Of a stretch of 64,000 bases of DNA, positions 48,648 through 56,363 are shown piece by piece. How positions within the stretch are numbered: the stretch's first letter is position 1; each line of letters starts with the position of its first letter. Source of the DNA: Bradyrhizobium sp. Tv2a-2 (GTDB lineage: Bacteria; Pseudomonadota; Alphaproteobacteria; Rhizobiales; Xanthobacteraceae); assembly GCF_000472425.1 (NCBI RefSeq), contig NZ_AXAI01000009.1:275712-339711 (forward strand), given 5' to 3'. The translations under genes and the position numbers were made by a program. The notes beneath the pieces were generated by a model. It was not told where the DNA came from. It worked only from the letters and a program-made list of their open reading frames with translations, and did not search any database.

Positions 48648-50027
48648 TCAAGCGTGTGGCGGTTCTGCGTGACTGATGACGCGCTTCACGCTCGGAAAAT
48701 CGCGTCGCAGCGCGCGCTCGATCGCGTCGACATTCTCGTGCACCTTGATGACGCTCAGCGTCGGCACCGCACGGCAGTGGAAGTTGACGATCTCGCCGGC
48801 CACGGTGTCGCGCACGCGCACATTGTGAATGTCGCCGACCTCGGTGTCCGCCGCGTAGCGCGCCAGCGCCTGCGCAATCGTCGCCACCCGCTCCGGCGCG
48901 GCGTCGCTGCCGAACGGCAATTCCGGCTCCAGCGGCTCGATATGAGTGTCGACCTCGACCTCCTCGCCGAATTGTTCGCCGATACTGCGCTCCAGCCGGT
49001 TGGCGATGGCATGGGCCTCGTTGAGCGGCATCTCGCCGTCGACCTCGAGATCGATGCTGACGATGAGCTTGCTGCCGAGGTCGTGCACGGTGACGTGATG
49101 GATGGCGAGCCCGGAGTTGCGCGCGATCACCATGATGCGTTCGCGCACGCTTTCATTGCTGAGTGCGACTGGCACCGCGGTGAAGGTGAGGTCGGCGTCG
49201 CCCAGCGCCTTGGCGACCGAGGCCTGCGCCCGGCGCTTGATCTCCTCGACGCGGTCGATCGGCAGCGTGCGCGGCACCCGGACCACGGCATCGATGAAAT
49301 AGGTGGCGCCGACCATTCGCGCCCGCAGGCGTTCGACCGCGACCACCCCGGGCACTGCGGCGATCGCTGCGGTTCCGCGCTCGGCGACGCCCTCGGGCGC
49401 GCGGTCGACCAGCGTCTCCACCGTGGAGCGTGCCAGCCGCAGGCCGAGCGCTGCGATCATCAGCGCGACCGCGGCGGCGGCAGCGGCATCGCCCCAGTGG
49501 AAGCCGAAAGCGGACAGCAGGAGCCCGACGATGACCGCGACCGAGCCGGCCACATCGGAGGCAAAGTGCAGGGCATCGGCCGCGAGCGCCTGGCTGTGGG
49601 TCGCGCGTGCCGCGCGATGCAGGGCGCGCGCGCGCCAGAGATTGACGGCAATATCGACCAAGAGGACGACGAAGGGAATGATCGAGATGACCGGCGGCGG
49701 AGCGCCGTCGCGCAGGCGGCTGTAGGACTCGACCAGGATGCCGCCGGCGAGCACATAGAGCAGGGCGATGATGCCGAGTGCGGAGACGCTCTCGAGCTTG
49801 CCGTGCCCATAATGATGTTCCGCGTCGGCCGGACGGTCGGACACACGAACGACCATCCAGGTGATGATGGTCGCGATCACGTCGACCGAGGAGTGCAGGG
49901 CCTCCGAAATCAGCGCGAGCGAGCCGATCAGGATGCCGACCGCGAATTTGGCCGCCGCCATGGCGGCGCTGGCAAACACCGAGATCGCAGCAACGCGGGA
50001 TTTGTCGGGGAGATGGGCCTCGTTCAT
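48648..50027 (-). CDS. Cation diffusion facilitator family metal exporter
   Basis: The 459-residue protein has about six transmembrane helices and the CDF metal-binding signatures HSSVD (His45-Asp49) in the second helix and HFASD in the fifth, plus HHYGHGK in the loop. The C-terminal part is longer than in most CDFs. It carries at least two cytoplasmic ferredoxin-like modules (MVGATYFIDAVVRVP and later IVSIDLEVDGEMPLNEAHAI). The start at 50027 avoids an unsupported 8-residue extension. It exports divalent metals such as zinc, iron or manganese in exchange for protons; the metal cannot be told. Confidence 0.9.
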   Translation of the reverse strand: MNEAHLPDKSRVAAISVFASAAMAAAKFAVGILIGSLALISEALHSSVDVIATIITWMVVRVSDRPADAEHHYGHGKLESVSALGIIALLYVLAGGILVESYSRLRDGAPPPVISIIPFVVLLVDIAVNLWRARALHRAARATHSQALAADALHFASDVAGSVAVIVGLLLSAFGFHWGDAAAAAAVALMIAALGLRLARSTVETLVDRAPEGVAERGTAAIAAVPGVVAVERLRARMVGATYFIDAVVRVPRTLPIDRVEEIKRRAQASVAKALGDADLTFTAVPVALSNESVRERIMVIARNSGLAIHHVTVHDLGSKLIVSIDLEVDGEMPLNEAHAIANRLERSIGEQFGEEVEVDTHIEPLEPELPFGSDAAPERVATIAQALARYAADTEVGDIHNVRVRDTVAGEIVNFHCRAVPTLSVIKVHENVDAIERALRRDFPSVKRVISHAEPPHA

Positions 50028-50144
50028 GGCCGGCGGTTTACCAGCCCGCACATCTACATGAAAGCGTGCATCGGGCGCTCTTCAGCGCCCGACCACAGCT
50101 TGGTCTCTCTTGTTGCGAATTGTTCCGATATCGAGTCGCAGACA

Positions 50145-51113
50145 TCAAAGCGTCACGACGATCTTGCCGAGATGCTTGTTGGCTTCCATGTGCGCGAACG
50201 CCGCACCGATGTCCTCGAACTTGAACACTCTGTCGATCGGCAGCTGCAGCTTGCGGCTTTCCACCGCGGCCCAGATGTCCTTTCTCACCTCGTCGAAGAT
50301 CTCGGCGATCTCCTCCGCGGTGCGGGTGCGGAAGGTGACGCCGATATAGTTGATGCGACGCGCCGCATGCAGGTCGAAGTTGAAATCCGCATGGGTACCG
50401 CCGAGCCGGCCGACATTGACGATGCGGCCCTTGATCCTGGTCGCGGCGAGGTTCTGGTTGGCGACCTTGCCGGAGACCTGGTCGACGATGAGATCGACGC
50501 CTTCGCCATTGGTCGCGGCGAGCACCTGCTCGACCCAGCCGGGGTCGGAGGAATCGATCGCAAGATCGGCGCCGAACTCCTTCAGCCGGCCGCGGCGCAT
50601 CGCGTTCGTCGAGGATCCCACTACGAGCCGCGCGCCCTTGAGCTTTGCGATCTGCATCGCCATCAGCCCGACGCCGGAGCTTGCGCCCTGGATCAGGACG
50701 GATTGCCCTGCTTGCAGCGCGCCGTTGGTCACGACCGCATTATGCATTGTGGTGAGCGCGACGGGGAGGGTGGCTGCCTCCTCGAAATTCATGTTGGAAG
50801 GGGCGCGGAAGATGCGGCCGGCGTCAGCCAGCGTGTATTCGGCGAGCGCGGCCGCGCCCGAGCCCATGATGCGGTCGCCGACCGCGACGCCCTTCGCTTG
50901 CGGTCCGAGAGCGGCGACTTCGCCGGCCCATTCCATGCCGAGCGCGGTGCCGACACCGCCGCGGCTGCCATGCACATGACCCTTGGTCATGCCGAGGTCG
51001 GCGCGATTGAGCCCGCAGGCGCGGACCTTGACCAGAACCTGTGCGCCTTTCGGCGCCGGCTGGGGAACGTCGGTGATTGCGGGGCCGTTCGCCCCGTAGA
51101 CATAGGCTTTCAT
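50145..51113 (-). CDS. Zinc-independent quinone oxidoreductase (MDR superfamily)
   Basis: The 322-residue protein is a medium-chain dehydrogenase/reductase. GMEWAGEVAALG lies in the catalytic domain and the NADPH-binding motif is GASSGVGLMAMQIAKLKGARLV, with the Rossmann glycines. The structural-zinc cysteines are absent, as in quinone reductases. DLIVDQVSG and GRIVNVGRLGG are typical. It would reduce a quinone or enone with NADPH. It lies 33 bases downstream of the nitronate monooxygenase-like gene and is probably co-transcribed with it. Confidence 0.88.
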   Translation of the reverse strand: MKAYVYGANGPAITDVPQPAPKGAQVLVKVRACGLNRADLGMTKGHVHGSRGGVGTALGMEWAGEVAALGPQAKGVAVGDRIMGSGAAALAEYTLADAGRIFRAPSNMNFEEAATLPVALTTMHNAVVTNGALQAGQSVLIQGASSGVGLMAMQIAKLKGARLVVGSSTNAMRRGRLKEFGADLAIDSSDPGWVEQVLAATNGEGVDLIVDQVSGKVANQNLAATRIKGRIVNVGRLGGTHADFNFDLHAARRINYIGVTFRTRTAEEIAEIFDEVRKDIWAAVESRKLQLPIDRVFKFEDIGAAFAHMEANKHLGKIVVTL

Positions 51114-51146
51114 GGGATCAACTCTCGAACGATTGAACGATGTTGG

Positions 51147-52142
51147 CTATTCCGCCGCCTCGCGGCGCGCGGATGCGGTCATGCCACCCAGTCGGCTTTC
51201 GATGATCGCTTCCGCCTCGCGCATGATGCGGGAAACGAGCTCGGCGCAGCTCGGGATGTCGTGGATCAGCCCCTGTACCTGGCCGGCGGACCAGATGCCT
51301 TCGTCGGCATCGCCGGTCGCATACACCATCTTGCCGCGCGCGCCGGCGACCAGCTCGCGCACCTGCTCGAAGGTCGCGCCTTCCTTCTCCATGGCAACGA
51401 CCTTGGTCGAGATCGCGTTCCTGGCGACGCGCGAGGTGTTGCGCATGGTGCGGAAGATCAGCTCGGTCTCGCGCTCGTCATTGGCGACGATCTTCTCCTT
51501 GATCAGCTGGTGGATCGGGCTCTCCTTGGTGCACATGAAGCGGGTGCCCATGTTGATGCCCTCGGCGCCGAGCGCCAGCGCCGCGACCAGGCCGCGGCCG
51601 TCGGCAAAGCCGCCGGAGGCGATCATGGGTATCTTCACCTTGTTGGCGGCGGCCGGGATCAGGATCAGGCCGGGCGTGTCGTCCTCGCCCGGATGTCCCG
51701 CGCACTCGAAGCCGTCGATCGAGATGGCATCGGCCCCCATGCGCTCGGCCGACAGCGCGTGTCGGACACTGGTGCATTTGTGCAGCACCTTGACGCCGTG
51801 CTTCCTAAACTCGGCGACATGCTCCTGCGGCTTGTTGCCGGCGGTCTCGACCAGCTTGATGCCGCTTTCGATGATGGCGGCGCGATATTCGGCGTAAGGC
51901 GGCGGCTTGATGGCGGGCAGAATGGTCAGGTTGACGCCGAACGGCTTGTCGGTCATGTCGCGGCAGCGCGCGATTTCCTTGCTGAGGTCTTCCGGCGTCG
52001 GTTGGGTGAGCGCAGTGATGAAACCGAGCGCGCCTGCATTGGCAACCGCTGCGACCAGCCCGGCGCGGCCGACCCATTGCATGCCGCCCTGCACGATCGG
52101 GTGTTCGACACCGGCGAGCTCGGTAAATCTTGTTTTCAGCAT
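51147..52142 (-). CDS. Nitronate monooxygenase (2-nitropropane dioxygenase) family protein
   Basis: The 331-residue FMN-dependent TIM-barrel protein has the family start HPIVQGGMQWVG, the phosphate-binding IPMIASGGFADGRGLVAALALGAEGINMGTRF segment and DAISIDGFECAGHPGEDD, which carries the His of this class. The start at 52142 gives the normal N-terminus; an upstream frame extends to 52325 but is not family-like. It probably acts on nitronates or enones. It heads a two-gene unit with the quinone reductase. Confidence 0.88.
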   Translation of the reverse strand: MLKTRFTELAGVEHPIVQGGMQWVGRAGLVAAVANAGALGFITALTQPTPEDLSKEIARCRDMTDKPFGVNLTILPAIKPPPYAEYRAAIIESGIKLVETAGNKPQEHVAEFRKHGVKVLHKCTSVRHALSAERMGADAISIDGFECAGHPGEDDTPGLILIPAAANKVKIPMIASGGFADGRGLVAALALGAEGINMGTRFMCTKESPIHQLIKEKIVANDERETELIFRTMRNTSRVARNAISTKVVAMEKEGATFEQVRELVAGARGKMVYATGDADEGIWSAGQVQGLIHDIPSCAELVSRIMREAEAIIESRLGGMTASARREAAE

Positions 52143-52404
52143 GTCCTGCCCAGCGCTCCCTGGCGCGAGCGGTGCCGCGCCTCTCTTCTGCGTGTGATTT
52201 TGGAGGCAGAGGATGGCGGTAGCTTCGGCAAAAGTCCACCGGCGGCTTGCGGCCGATCCGGCAGTGCGGTCATGCAGAGGCGTGAACCGTACGTTCCACG
52301 AGACGGACAATTGAAGCCCGATCATCTGCGCGCGCCGGGCAACCAGTGCGCGCAGATTTCAGCTTCAGCCGCAGCGGGGCAGGCGGCTTCGAAGTGGATT
52401 CGGC

Positions 52405-52833
52405 TTAAGCGGCTTGCGGTGCGCTGGTCGTGATCTGGTCGACGGCGGCGGCGATGTCGCGCATGCTGATGACGCCGGCCAGCGAGAAATTATCGATCAC
52501 CGGCAAATGGCGGATGTGATGAATGTTCATCAGGTGTCGCACGTCGTCGAGCGTGTCGCTCGAGCTGCAGGACACCAGCCGCTGCACCGAGATCAGTTGC
52601 GAGACCTTCACGTTGACGCCGTTCGCGCCATGCTCGGCGATCGCCCGCACCACGTCGCGCTCGGTAAACATGCCGGCTGCTGTGTTGTTGCCCTCGGACC
52701 GGACGACATCCTTGACCACGAGCGCGCTGATATTGTTCTCGCGCATCAGGCGGGCGGCGATGCCGACGGTCTCGTTCATCCGGATCGTGACAACGCGGGC
52801 GTTCTTCTTGCGAAGAATATCTCCGACTTGCAT
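52405..52833 (-). CDS. CBS-pair domain protein, probable oxalate-regulon member
   Basis: The 142-residue protein consists of two CBS motifs (VVTIRMNETVGIAARLMRENNISALVV, and VSCSSSDTLDDVRHLMNIHHIRHLPVID) with the GMFTERDVVRAIAE and GVISMRDIAAAV helices. AGGAGG lies seven bases before the ATG at 52833. CBS pairs bind adenine nucleotides or similar ligands and regulate partner proteins. It is preceded 53 bases upstream by a TGGTAT-N5-ATGCCA site shared with the oxalate genes, which suggests joint control. No catalytic domain is attached. Confidence 0.88.
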   Translation of the reverse strand: MQVGDILRKKNARVVTIRMNETVGIAARLMRENNISALVVKDVVRSEGNNTAAGMFTERDVVRAIAEHGANGVNVKVSQLISVQRLVSCSSSDTLDDVRHLMNIHHIRHLPVIDNFSLAGVISMRDIAAAVDQITTSAPQAA

Positions 52834-52885
52834 GGCAACCTCCTCTGCGGGTGGTGGTGGTCGTATCTCCCTGGTCCGATCACTC

Positions 52886-52902
52886 TGGTATACATTATGC
52901 CA
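52886..52902 (-). promoter_or_regulatory. Inverted-repeat operator, site A (CBS gene)
   Basis: TGGTAT-ACATT-ATGCCA matches the consensus TGGYAT-N5-ATGCCA found at five places in this cluster. It lies 53 bases upstream of the CBS-protein start, in a position suitable for control of that gene. Probable binder: the FCD-GntR regulator encoded at 58160-58855. Confidence 0.65.
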
Positions 52903-53084
52903 ATTGTCAATTCTGTTGCGCGGTAAAATCGAACCGAATCGGCAGGGCAATAGCGTGATGCTTAAGCTGGCGAGTGATCGCGCAGAGGCAAGGGGCGGGA
53001 AGGCGATGGAGACCACAATCACGGAGGCTGCGGCGCGTGCGGCTTTCCTTGAGCAGGCGGTTCGTGGTCCGATTGAAGCTGCGC

Positions 53085-53120
53085 AATAAAAAGCAAACGA
53101 GGCGCACTGAGTTCGCCTCG
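53085..53120 (-). terminator. Intrinsic terminator of the oxalate/formate antiporter gene
   Basis: On the minus strand, CGAGGCG pairs with CGCCTCG across a 9-base loop and is followed by a T-rich tail (TTTGCTTTTTATT). It lies 30 bases past the stop of the MFS gene, so that gene is probably transcribed alone. Confidence 0.75.
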
Positions 53121-53149
53121 CACTTAATCCGTTTAACCAGCTGCAGCGC

Positions 53150-54451
53150 TTACTCAGCCGGCGCGTGCGCCACCGCGTTCTTCTTTTCCGACGCGCTGAT
53201 CGACAGCCGCATCGGCCGCACCACGAACAAGGCGAGCGCGACCACGATAAAATTCATGACCGCGGCGATGAGGAACACGGAATGCCAGCTGCCTGTCTGC
53301 GACTTCAAGACGTTGGCCAAGGGAACGACAAAGGCGGACAGGCCCTTCGCCGTATAAAGCAGGGCGGTGTTGGTCGTGGCGTATTTCGGACCGAACATGT
53401 CAGTGCAGGTCGAGGGGAATAGGCTGAAAATTTCACCCCATGTGAAGAAGATTAGCGCCGCGCAGATCACAAATGTCCACGGGGTGGTGCCCACCGTTCC
53501 GAGCAGCCAGTACGCCACGCCGCCGAGAGTAAACGCGATGGCCATCGTGTATTCGCGGCCGATTTGATCCGACACCCAGCCAAAGAACGGCCTGGCGCCG
53601 CCGTTAGCCAAATTGTCGATGATGCCGGCGACTACCAGCGTCGTTCCGCCGAACAGGATCACCGTCTGTGCCACGTTGTAATCCTTAGCGATGATTGCGA
53701 CCTGCGCGGCCACCATCAACCCGCTCGCGGACACCAGGACGAACATGAGGTAGAGCAGCCAGAATATCGGAGAGGCGAGCATTTGGCCCGGCGTACTGCT
53801 GGTCTTCGATTGCAACACTTTCACGGCCGATGCGGGCGGCGCCTCGCCCGGCATCGGCGGGCGGAGAAACCAGGCCAACAGGAAGACGACGCCGCCTTGT
53901 ACCAGCGCGAACCAGAAGAAGGTGTCGGCATAGCCGATCGAGGCAATCATCATCTGAATGGGAATGACGGTCACGACTGCGCCGGCGCCAAAGCCGGCTG
54001 CGGTGATGCCAACTGCGAGGCCGCGGCGATCAGGGAACCATTTCACGGCGTTGCCGACGCAGGTGGCGTAGACCCCGCCCGCGCCCACGCCCGAAATGAC
54101 CGCGCCGAGATACAGCATCTCGAGCGATCCTGCCTTGGAGTTGATGAGCCAGCCGAGCGCAGCGAACACACCACCAAGCGCAACCATCAATCTCGGGCCC
54201 TTCTGGCCGAGCGAGTCGACGATCCATCCCTGAACCGGGGTCGCCCAAGTCTCGAGTGCGATGAAGATGCTGAATGCAACCTGGATGCTGCCGACTTCCC
54301 AGGAATGGGCTTTCGCCATCGGACCGACGAAATATGTCCAGCCGTATTGGAGATTGGCCATCATCGCCATGCAGATGACGCCGATGATCAGTTGCGTCCA
54401 CCGGAAGCCGTTGGAAATTTGGCCTGGCGCGCTCGCTGCGGTTGCCGTCAT
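53150..54451 (-). CDS. oxlT: MFS transporter of the oxalate/formate antiporter family
   Basis: The 433-residue protein has about 12 transmembrane helices and matches the OFA/OxlT group: FRWTQLIIGVICMAMMANLQYGWTYF at the start, ALETWATPVQGWIVDSLGQKGPRL, and RPFFGWVSDQIGREYTMAI. GGAGGGACAC lies before the ATG at 54451. OxlT exchanges oxalate for formate across the inner membrane. Its position next to frc/oxc and its own copy of the shared operator (site B) support that substrate; direction and exact ligand are inferred. The gene has its own promoter and terminator. Confidence 0.88.
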   Translation of the reverse strand: MTATAASAPGQISNGFRWTQLIIGVICMAMMANLQYGWTYFVGPMAKAHSWEVGSIQVAFSIFIALETWATPVQGWIVDSLGQKGPRLMVALGGVFAALGWLINSKAGSLEMLYLGAVISGVGAGGVYATCVGNAVKWFPDRRGLAVGITAAGFGAGAVVTVIPIQMMIASIGYADTFFWFALVQGGVVFLLAWFLRPPMPGEAPPASAVKVLQSKTSSTPGQMLASPIFWLLYLMFVLVSASGLMVAAQVAIIAKDYNVAQTVILFGGTTLVVAGIIDNLANGGARPFFGWVSDQIGREYTMAIAFTLGGVAYWLLGTVGTTPWTFVICAALIFFTWGEIFSLFPSTCTDMFGPKYATTNTALLYTAKGLSAFVVPLANVLKSQTGSWHSVFLIAAVMNFIVVALALFVVRPMRLSISASEKKNAVAHAPAE

Positions 54452-54524
54452 AGTGTCCCTCCCAATGCGCGCTTCTTTCACCTCGCTCGTTTGGGGCGGG
54501 TCCAGCGCTGCAGGTCACACAGTC

Positions 54525-54541
54525 TGGTATAATATATTCCA
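54525..54541 (-). promoter_or_regulatory. Inverted-repeat operator, site B (oxlT)
   Basis: TGGTAT-AATAT-ATTCCA is one mismatch from the consensus TGGYAT-N5-ATGCCA and lies 74 bases upstream of the oxlT start. It overlaps a TATAAT-like stretch on the plus strand. Proposed target of the GntR regulator. Confidence 0.6.
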
Positions 54542-54602
54542 CGGCGCAAGACCAATTCGTCGCCTGCGACAAATTGGTGAGCGGGTAGCAGCTGTAACGC
54601 AA

Positions 54603-54623
54603 ATGGCCCCGAAATGGGGCCAT
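54603..54623 (-). terminator. Hairpin downstream of the 46-residue protein gene
   Basis: ATGGCCCC and GGGGCCAT form a perfect 8-base stem with a 5-base loop, about 40 bases past the stop of the small gene. Only a short T-run follows on the minus strand, so termination may be partial. Confidence 0.55.
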
Positions 54624-54663
54624 CAAGCAAGATAGATAATTGGACTAGTCGAGAGGCCTCGGC

Positions 54664-54804
54664 TCAGACGCCGTGACGCGGAATGTCTCCGTTTCGGATG
54701 GTCATCTCGGCATAGGCTAGCAACAGCCGATCGACAGTAGCGAACAGGCGGCTGAACAGACCGGCGGAGGGCGCATGAAACGCGGCGGCAGAAGTCCTGG
54801 ACAT
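54664..54804 (-). CDS. 46-residue protein in the oxalate regulon, unknown function
   Basis: The product begins MSRTSAAAFHAPSAGLFSRL and ends TIRNGDIPRHGV; the middle (FSRLFATVDRLLLAYAEM) is an amphipathic helix with alternating basic and hydrophobic residues. GAGAG lies upstream of the ATG. The gene is isolated as its own transcription unit: a shared operator (site C) lies 71 bases upstream, a terminator of frc lies between them, and a hairpin follows. It resembles in size the small Arg/Leu-rich proteins common in rhizobia (DUF1127-like), but the signature is not clear. No function is known. Confidence 0.6.
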   Translation of the reverse strand: MSRTSAAAFHAPSAGLFSRLFATVDRLLLAYAEMTIRNGDIPRHGV

Positions 54805-54874
54805 GAAAATTCTCTCTTTCCTCTTCTCTGTGACGCGGCCGGCAGCCCCGCCTCGAGTTCTGGGAATGGAGTTA

Positions 54875-54891
54875 ATGTATACCAGATGCCA
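54875..54891 (-). promoter_or_regulatory. Inverted-repeat operator, site C (46-residue gene)
   Basis: Read on the plus strand, ATGTAT-ACCAG-ATGCCA shares the ATGCCA half-site and the central ACCAG with the best sites; the other half-site is weak. It lies 71 bases upstream of the 46-codon gene. On the minus strand it also reads TGGTAT at 54879-54884. Confidence 0.5.
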
Positions 54892-54961
54892 GAACAATGC
54901 GTTTGTTTGCATAGCAGCATGCGATATCTCGCAATGCAGCATTCGTAGTTCCAGGGACAGC

Positions 54962-54986
54962 AAAAAGGCCGCCCGAAGGCGGCCTT
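54962..54986 (-). terminator. Intrinsic terminator of frc
   Basis: A perfect 9-base stem (AAGGCCGCC / GGCGGCCTT) with a 4-base TTCG loop and a run of T lies 29 bases past the frc stop on the minus strand. This stable tetraloop hairpin should end the gntR-oxc-frc message. Confidence 0.88.
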
Positions 54987-55014
54987 GGCAAAATCCGGGT
55001 ATCTGAAACCGGTC

Positions 55015-56292
55015 TTATTCCGCCGCCTCCTTGCGGGGCGGGTCGAGTGCGCCGGAGTCATGAATGTCGGCGACCTGGTGATCAGAGAAGCCGAGCACCT
55101 GGCGCAGGATTTCATCGGTGTGCTCGCCCAAGAGCGGCGACCGCACGACGTCCGCGGGGCTGTCCGACAGCTTGATCGGATTGCCGACCGAGAGGTACTT
55201 GCCGCGGGTGGGATGGTCGACCTCGACCACGGTGCCGGTCTTGCGCAGCGATTCGTCCTCGGCCAGTTCCTTCATCGACAGGATCGGGCCGCAGGGGATG
55301 TCGTATTTGTTGAGAATCTCCATCGCCTCGAACTTCGTCTTGGTCGTTGTCCATTGCTCGATGCGCGCGAAGATCTGGTTCAGCCGTGGCAGGCGGGCCG
55401 GCGGCTTGGCATAATCCGGATGGGTCTTCCAGGTGGGCTCGCCGATCACGTCGCAGATCTTCTCCCACACCGGCGCCTGCGTGATGAAATAGATGTAGGC
55501 GTTGGGATCGGTCTCCCAGCCCTTGCATTTGAGAATGCGGCCCGGCTGTCCGCCGCCGGAATCGTTGCCGGCGCGCGGTGTCGCGTCGCCGAACGGGATG
55601 CCTTCGCCGAACTGGCTGTATTCCTTCAACGGGCCGTGGTCGAGCCGCTGCTGGTCGCGCAGCTTGACGCGGCAGAGGTTGAGCACGCCATCCTGCATTG
55701 CGGCCGTGACGCGCTGGCCCCTGCCGGTATGGGTACGCTGGAACAACGCGGTGACGATGCCGAGCGCCAGATGCAGGCCAGTACCGCTGTCGCCGATCTG
55801 CGCGCCGGTGACGAGGGGAAGGCCGTCGCGGAAGCCTGTGGTCGAGGCGGCGCCGCCGGTGCACTGCGCGACGTTCTCATAGACCTTGCAGTCCTCGTAA
55901 GGTCCAGGGCCAAAACCCTTGATCGAGGCCACGATCATCTTCGGATTGATGCTCTGGATCTTCTCCCAGGGGAAGCCCATGCGATCGAGCACGCCGGGGC
56001 CGAAATTCTCCACCAGGACGTCGCATTTCCTGATCAACTCGGTCAGCACCTCCTTGCCCTTGGGGTTCTTGGTGTCGAGCGTGATCGAGCGCTTGTTATG
56101 GTTGAGCATGGTGAAATACAGGCTGTCCACGTTCGGGATGTCCTGCAATTGCCCGCGCGTGATGTCGCCGACGCCCGGACGTTCGACCTTGATCACATCG
56201 GCGCCGAACCAGGCGAGCAGCTGCGTGCAAGTCGGTCCCGACTGGACGTGGGTGAAATCGAGAATGCGAACGCCCGTCAGCGCCTTGGTCAT
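55015..56292 (-). CDS. frc: Formyl-CoA:oxalate CoA-transferase
   Basis: The 425-residue class III CoA-transferase has the expected length for Frc (about 428). THVQSGPTCTQLLAWFGADVIK at the N-terminus includes Gln17, which in Frc binds the formyl/oxalyl group. The catalytic aspartate is Asp168 in GAQIGDSGTGLHLAL, corresponding to Asp169 of the Oxalobacter enzyme. GGGQPGRILKCKGWETDPN is the glycine loop characteristic of true Frc rather than other CaiB homologues. It makes oxalyl-CoA from oxalate and formyl-CoA, releasing formate. The start at 56292 was preferred to a TTG at 56310. It follows oxc in one operon. Confidence 0.95.
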   Translation of the reverse strand: MTKALTGVRILDFTHVQSGPTCTQLLAWFGADVIKVERPGVGDITRGQLQDIPNVDSLYFTMLNHNKRSITLDTKNPKGKEVLTELIRKCDVLVENFGPGVLDRMGFPWEKIQSINPKMIVASIKGFGPGPYEDCKVYENVAQCTGGAASTTGFRDGLPLVTGAQIGDSGTGLHLALGIVTALFQRTHTGRGQRVTAAMQDGVLNLCRVKLRDQQRLDHGPLKEYSQFGEGIPFGDATPRAGNDSGGGQPGRILKCKGWETDPNAYIYFITQAPVWEKICDVIGEPTWKTHPDYAKPPARLPRLNQIFARIEQWTTTKTKFEAMEILNKYDIPCGPILSMKELAEDESLRKTGTVVEVDHPTRGKYLSVGNPIKLSDSPADVVRSPLLGEHTDEILRQVLGFSDHQVADIHDSGALDPPRKEAAE

Positions 56293-56363
56293 GATAGGGT
56301 TTCTCCTCAAAACTACTTTGTTTGTTGTCGTTCCACCTGCGCGGGGAATGACGGGGTGGTGAC

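Larger units (their letters stand above)
52834..53149. other. Intergenic region, CBS-protein promoter and oxlT terminator
   Basis: This stretch holds the putative operator at 52886-52902 and the terminator of the antiporter gene at 53085-53120. Between them a plus-strand frame of 43 codons (from about 52958, MLKLASDRAEARG ...) ends just before the terminator. It has alanine-rich content and no clear ribosome-binding site, so I do not call it a gene. Confidence 0.4.

Noticed and set aside
48495..52433. Open frame of 1312 codons on the plus strand
   Set aside because: It lies antisense to the CDF, quinone reductase and nitronate monooxygenase genes, all of which have clear motifs. Its product is His/Arg/Asp/Gly-rich as expected from the antisense frame of high-GC genes.
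52958..53089. 43-codon plus-strand frame in front of the antiporter terminator
   Set aside because: Alanine-rich, without a ribosome-binding site, and ending at a hairpin that serves the opposite strand.
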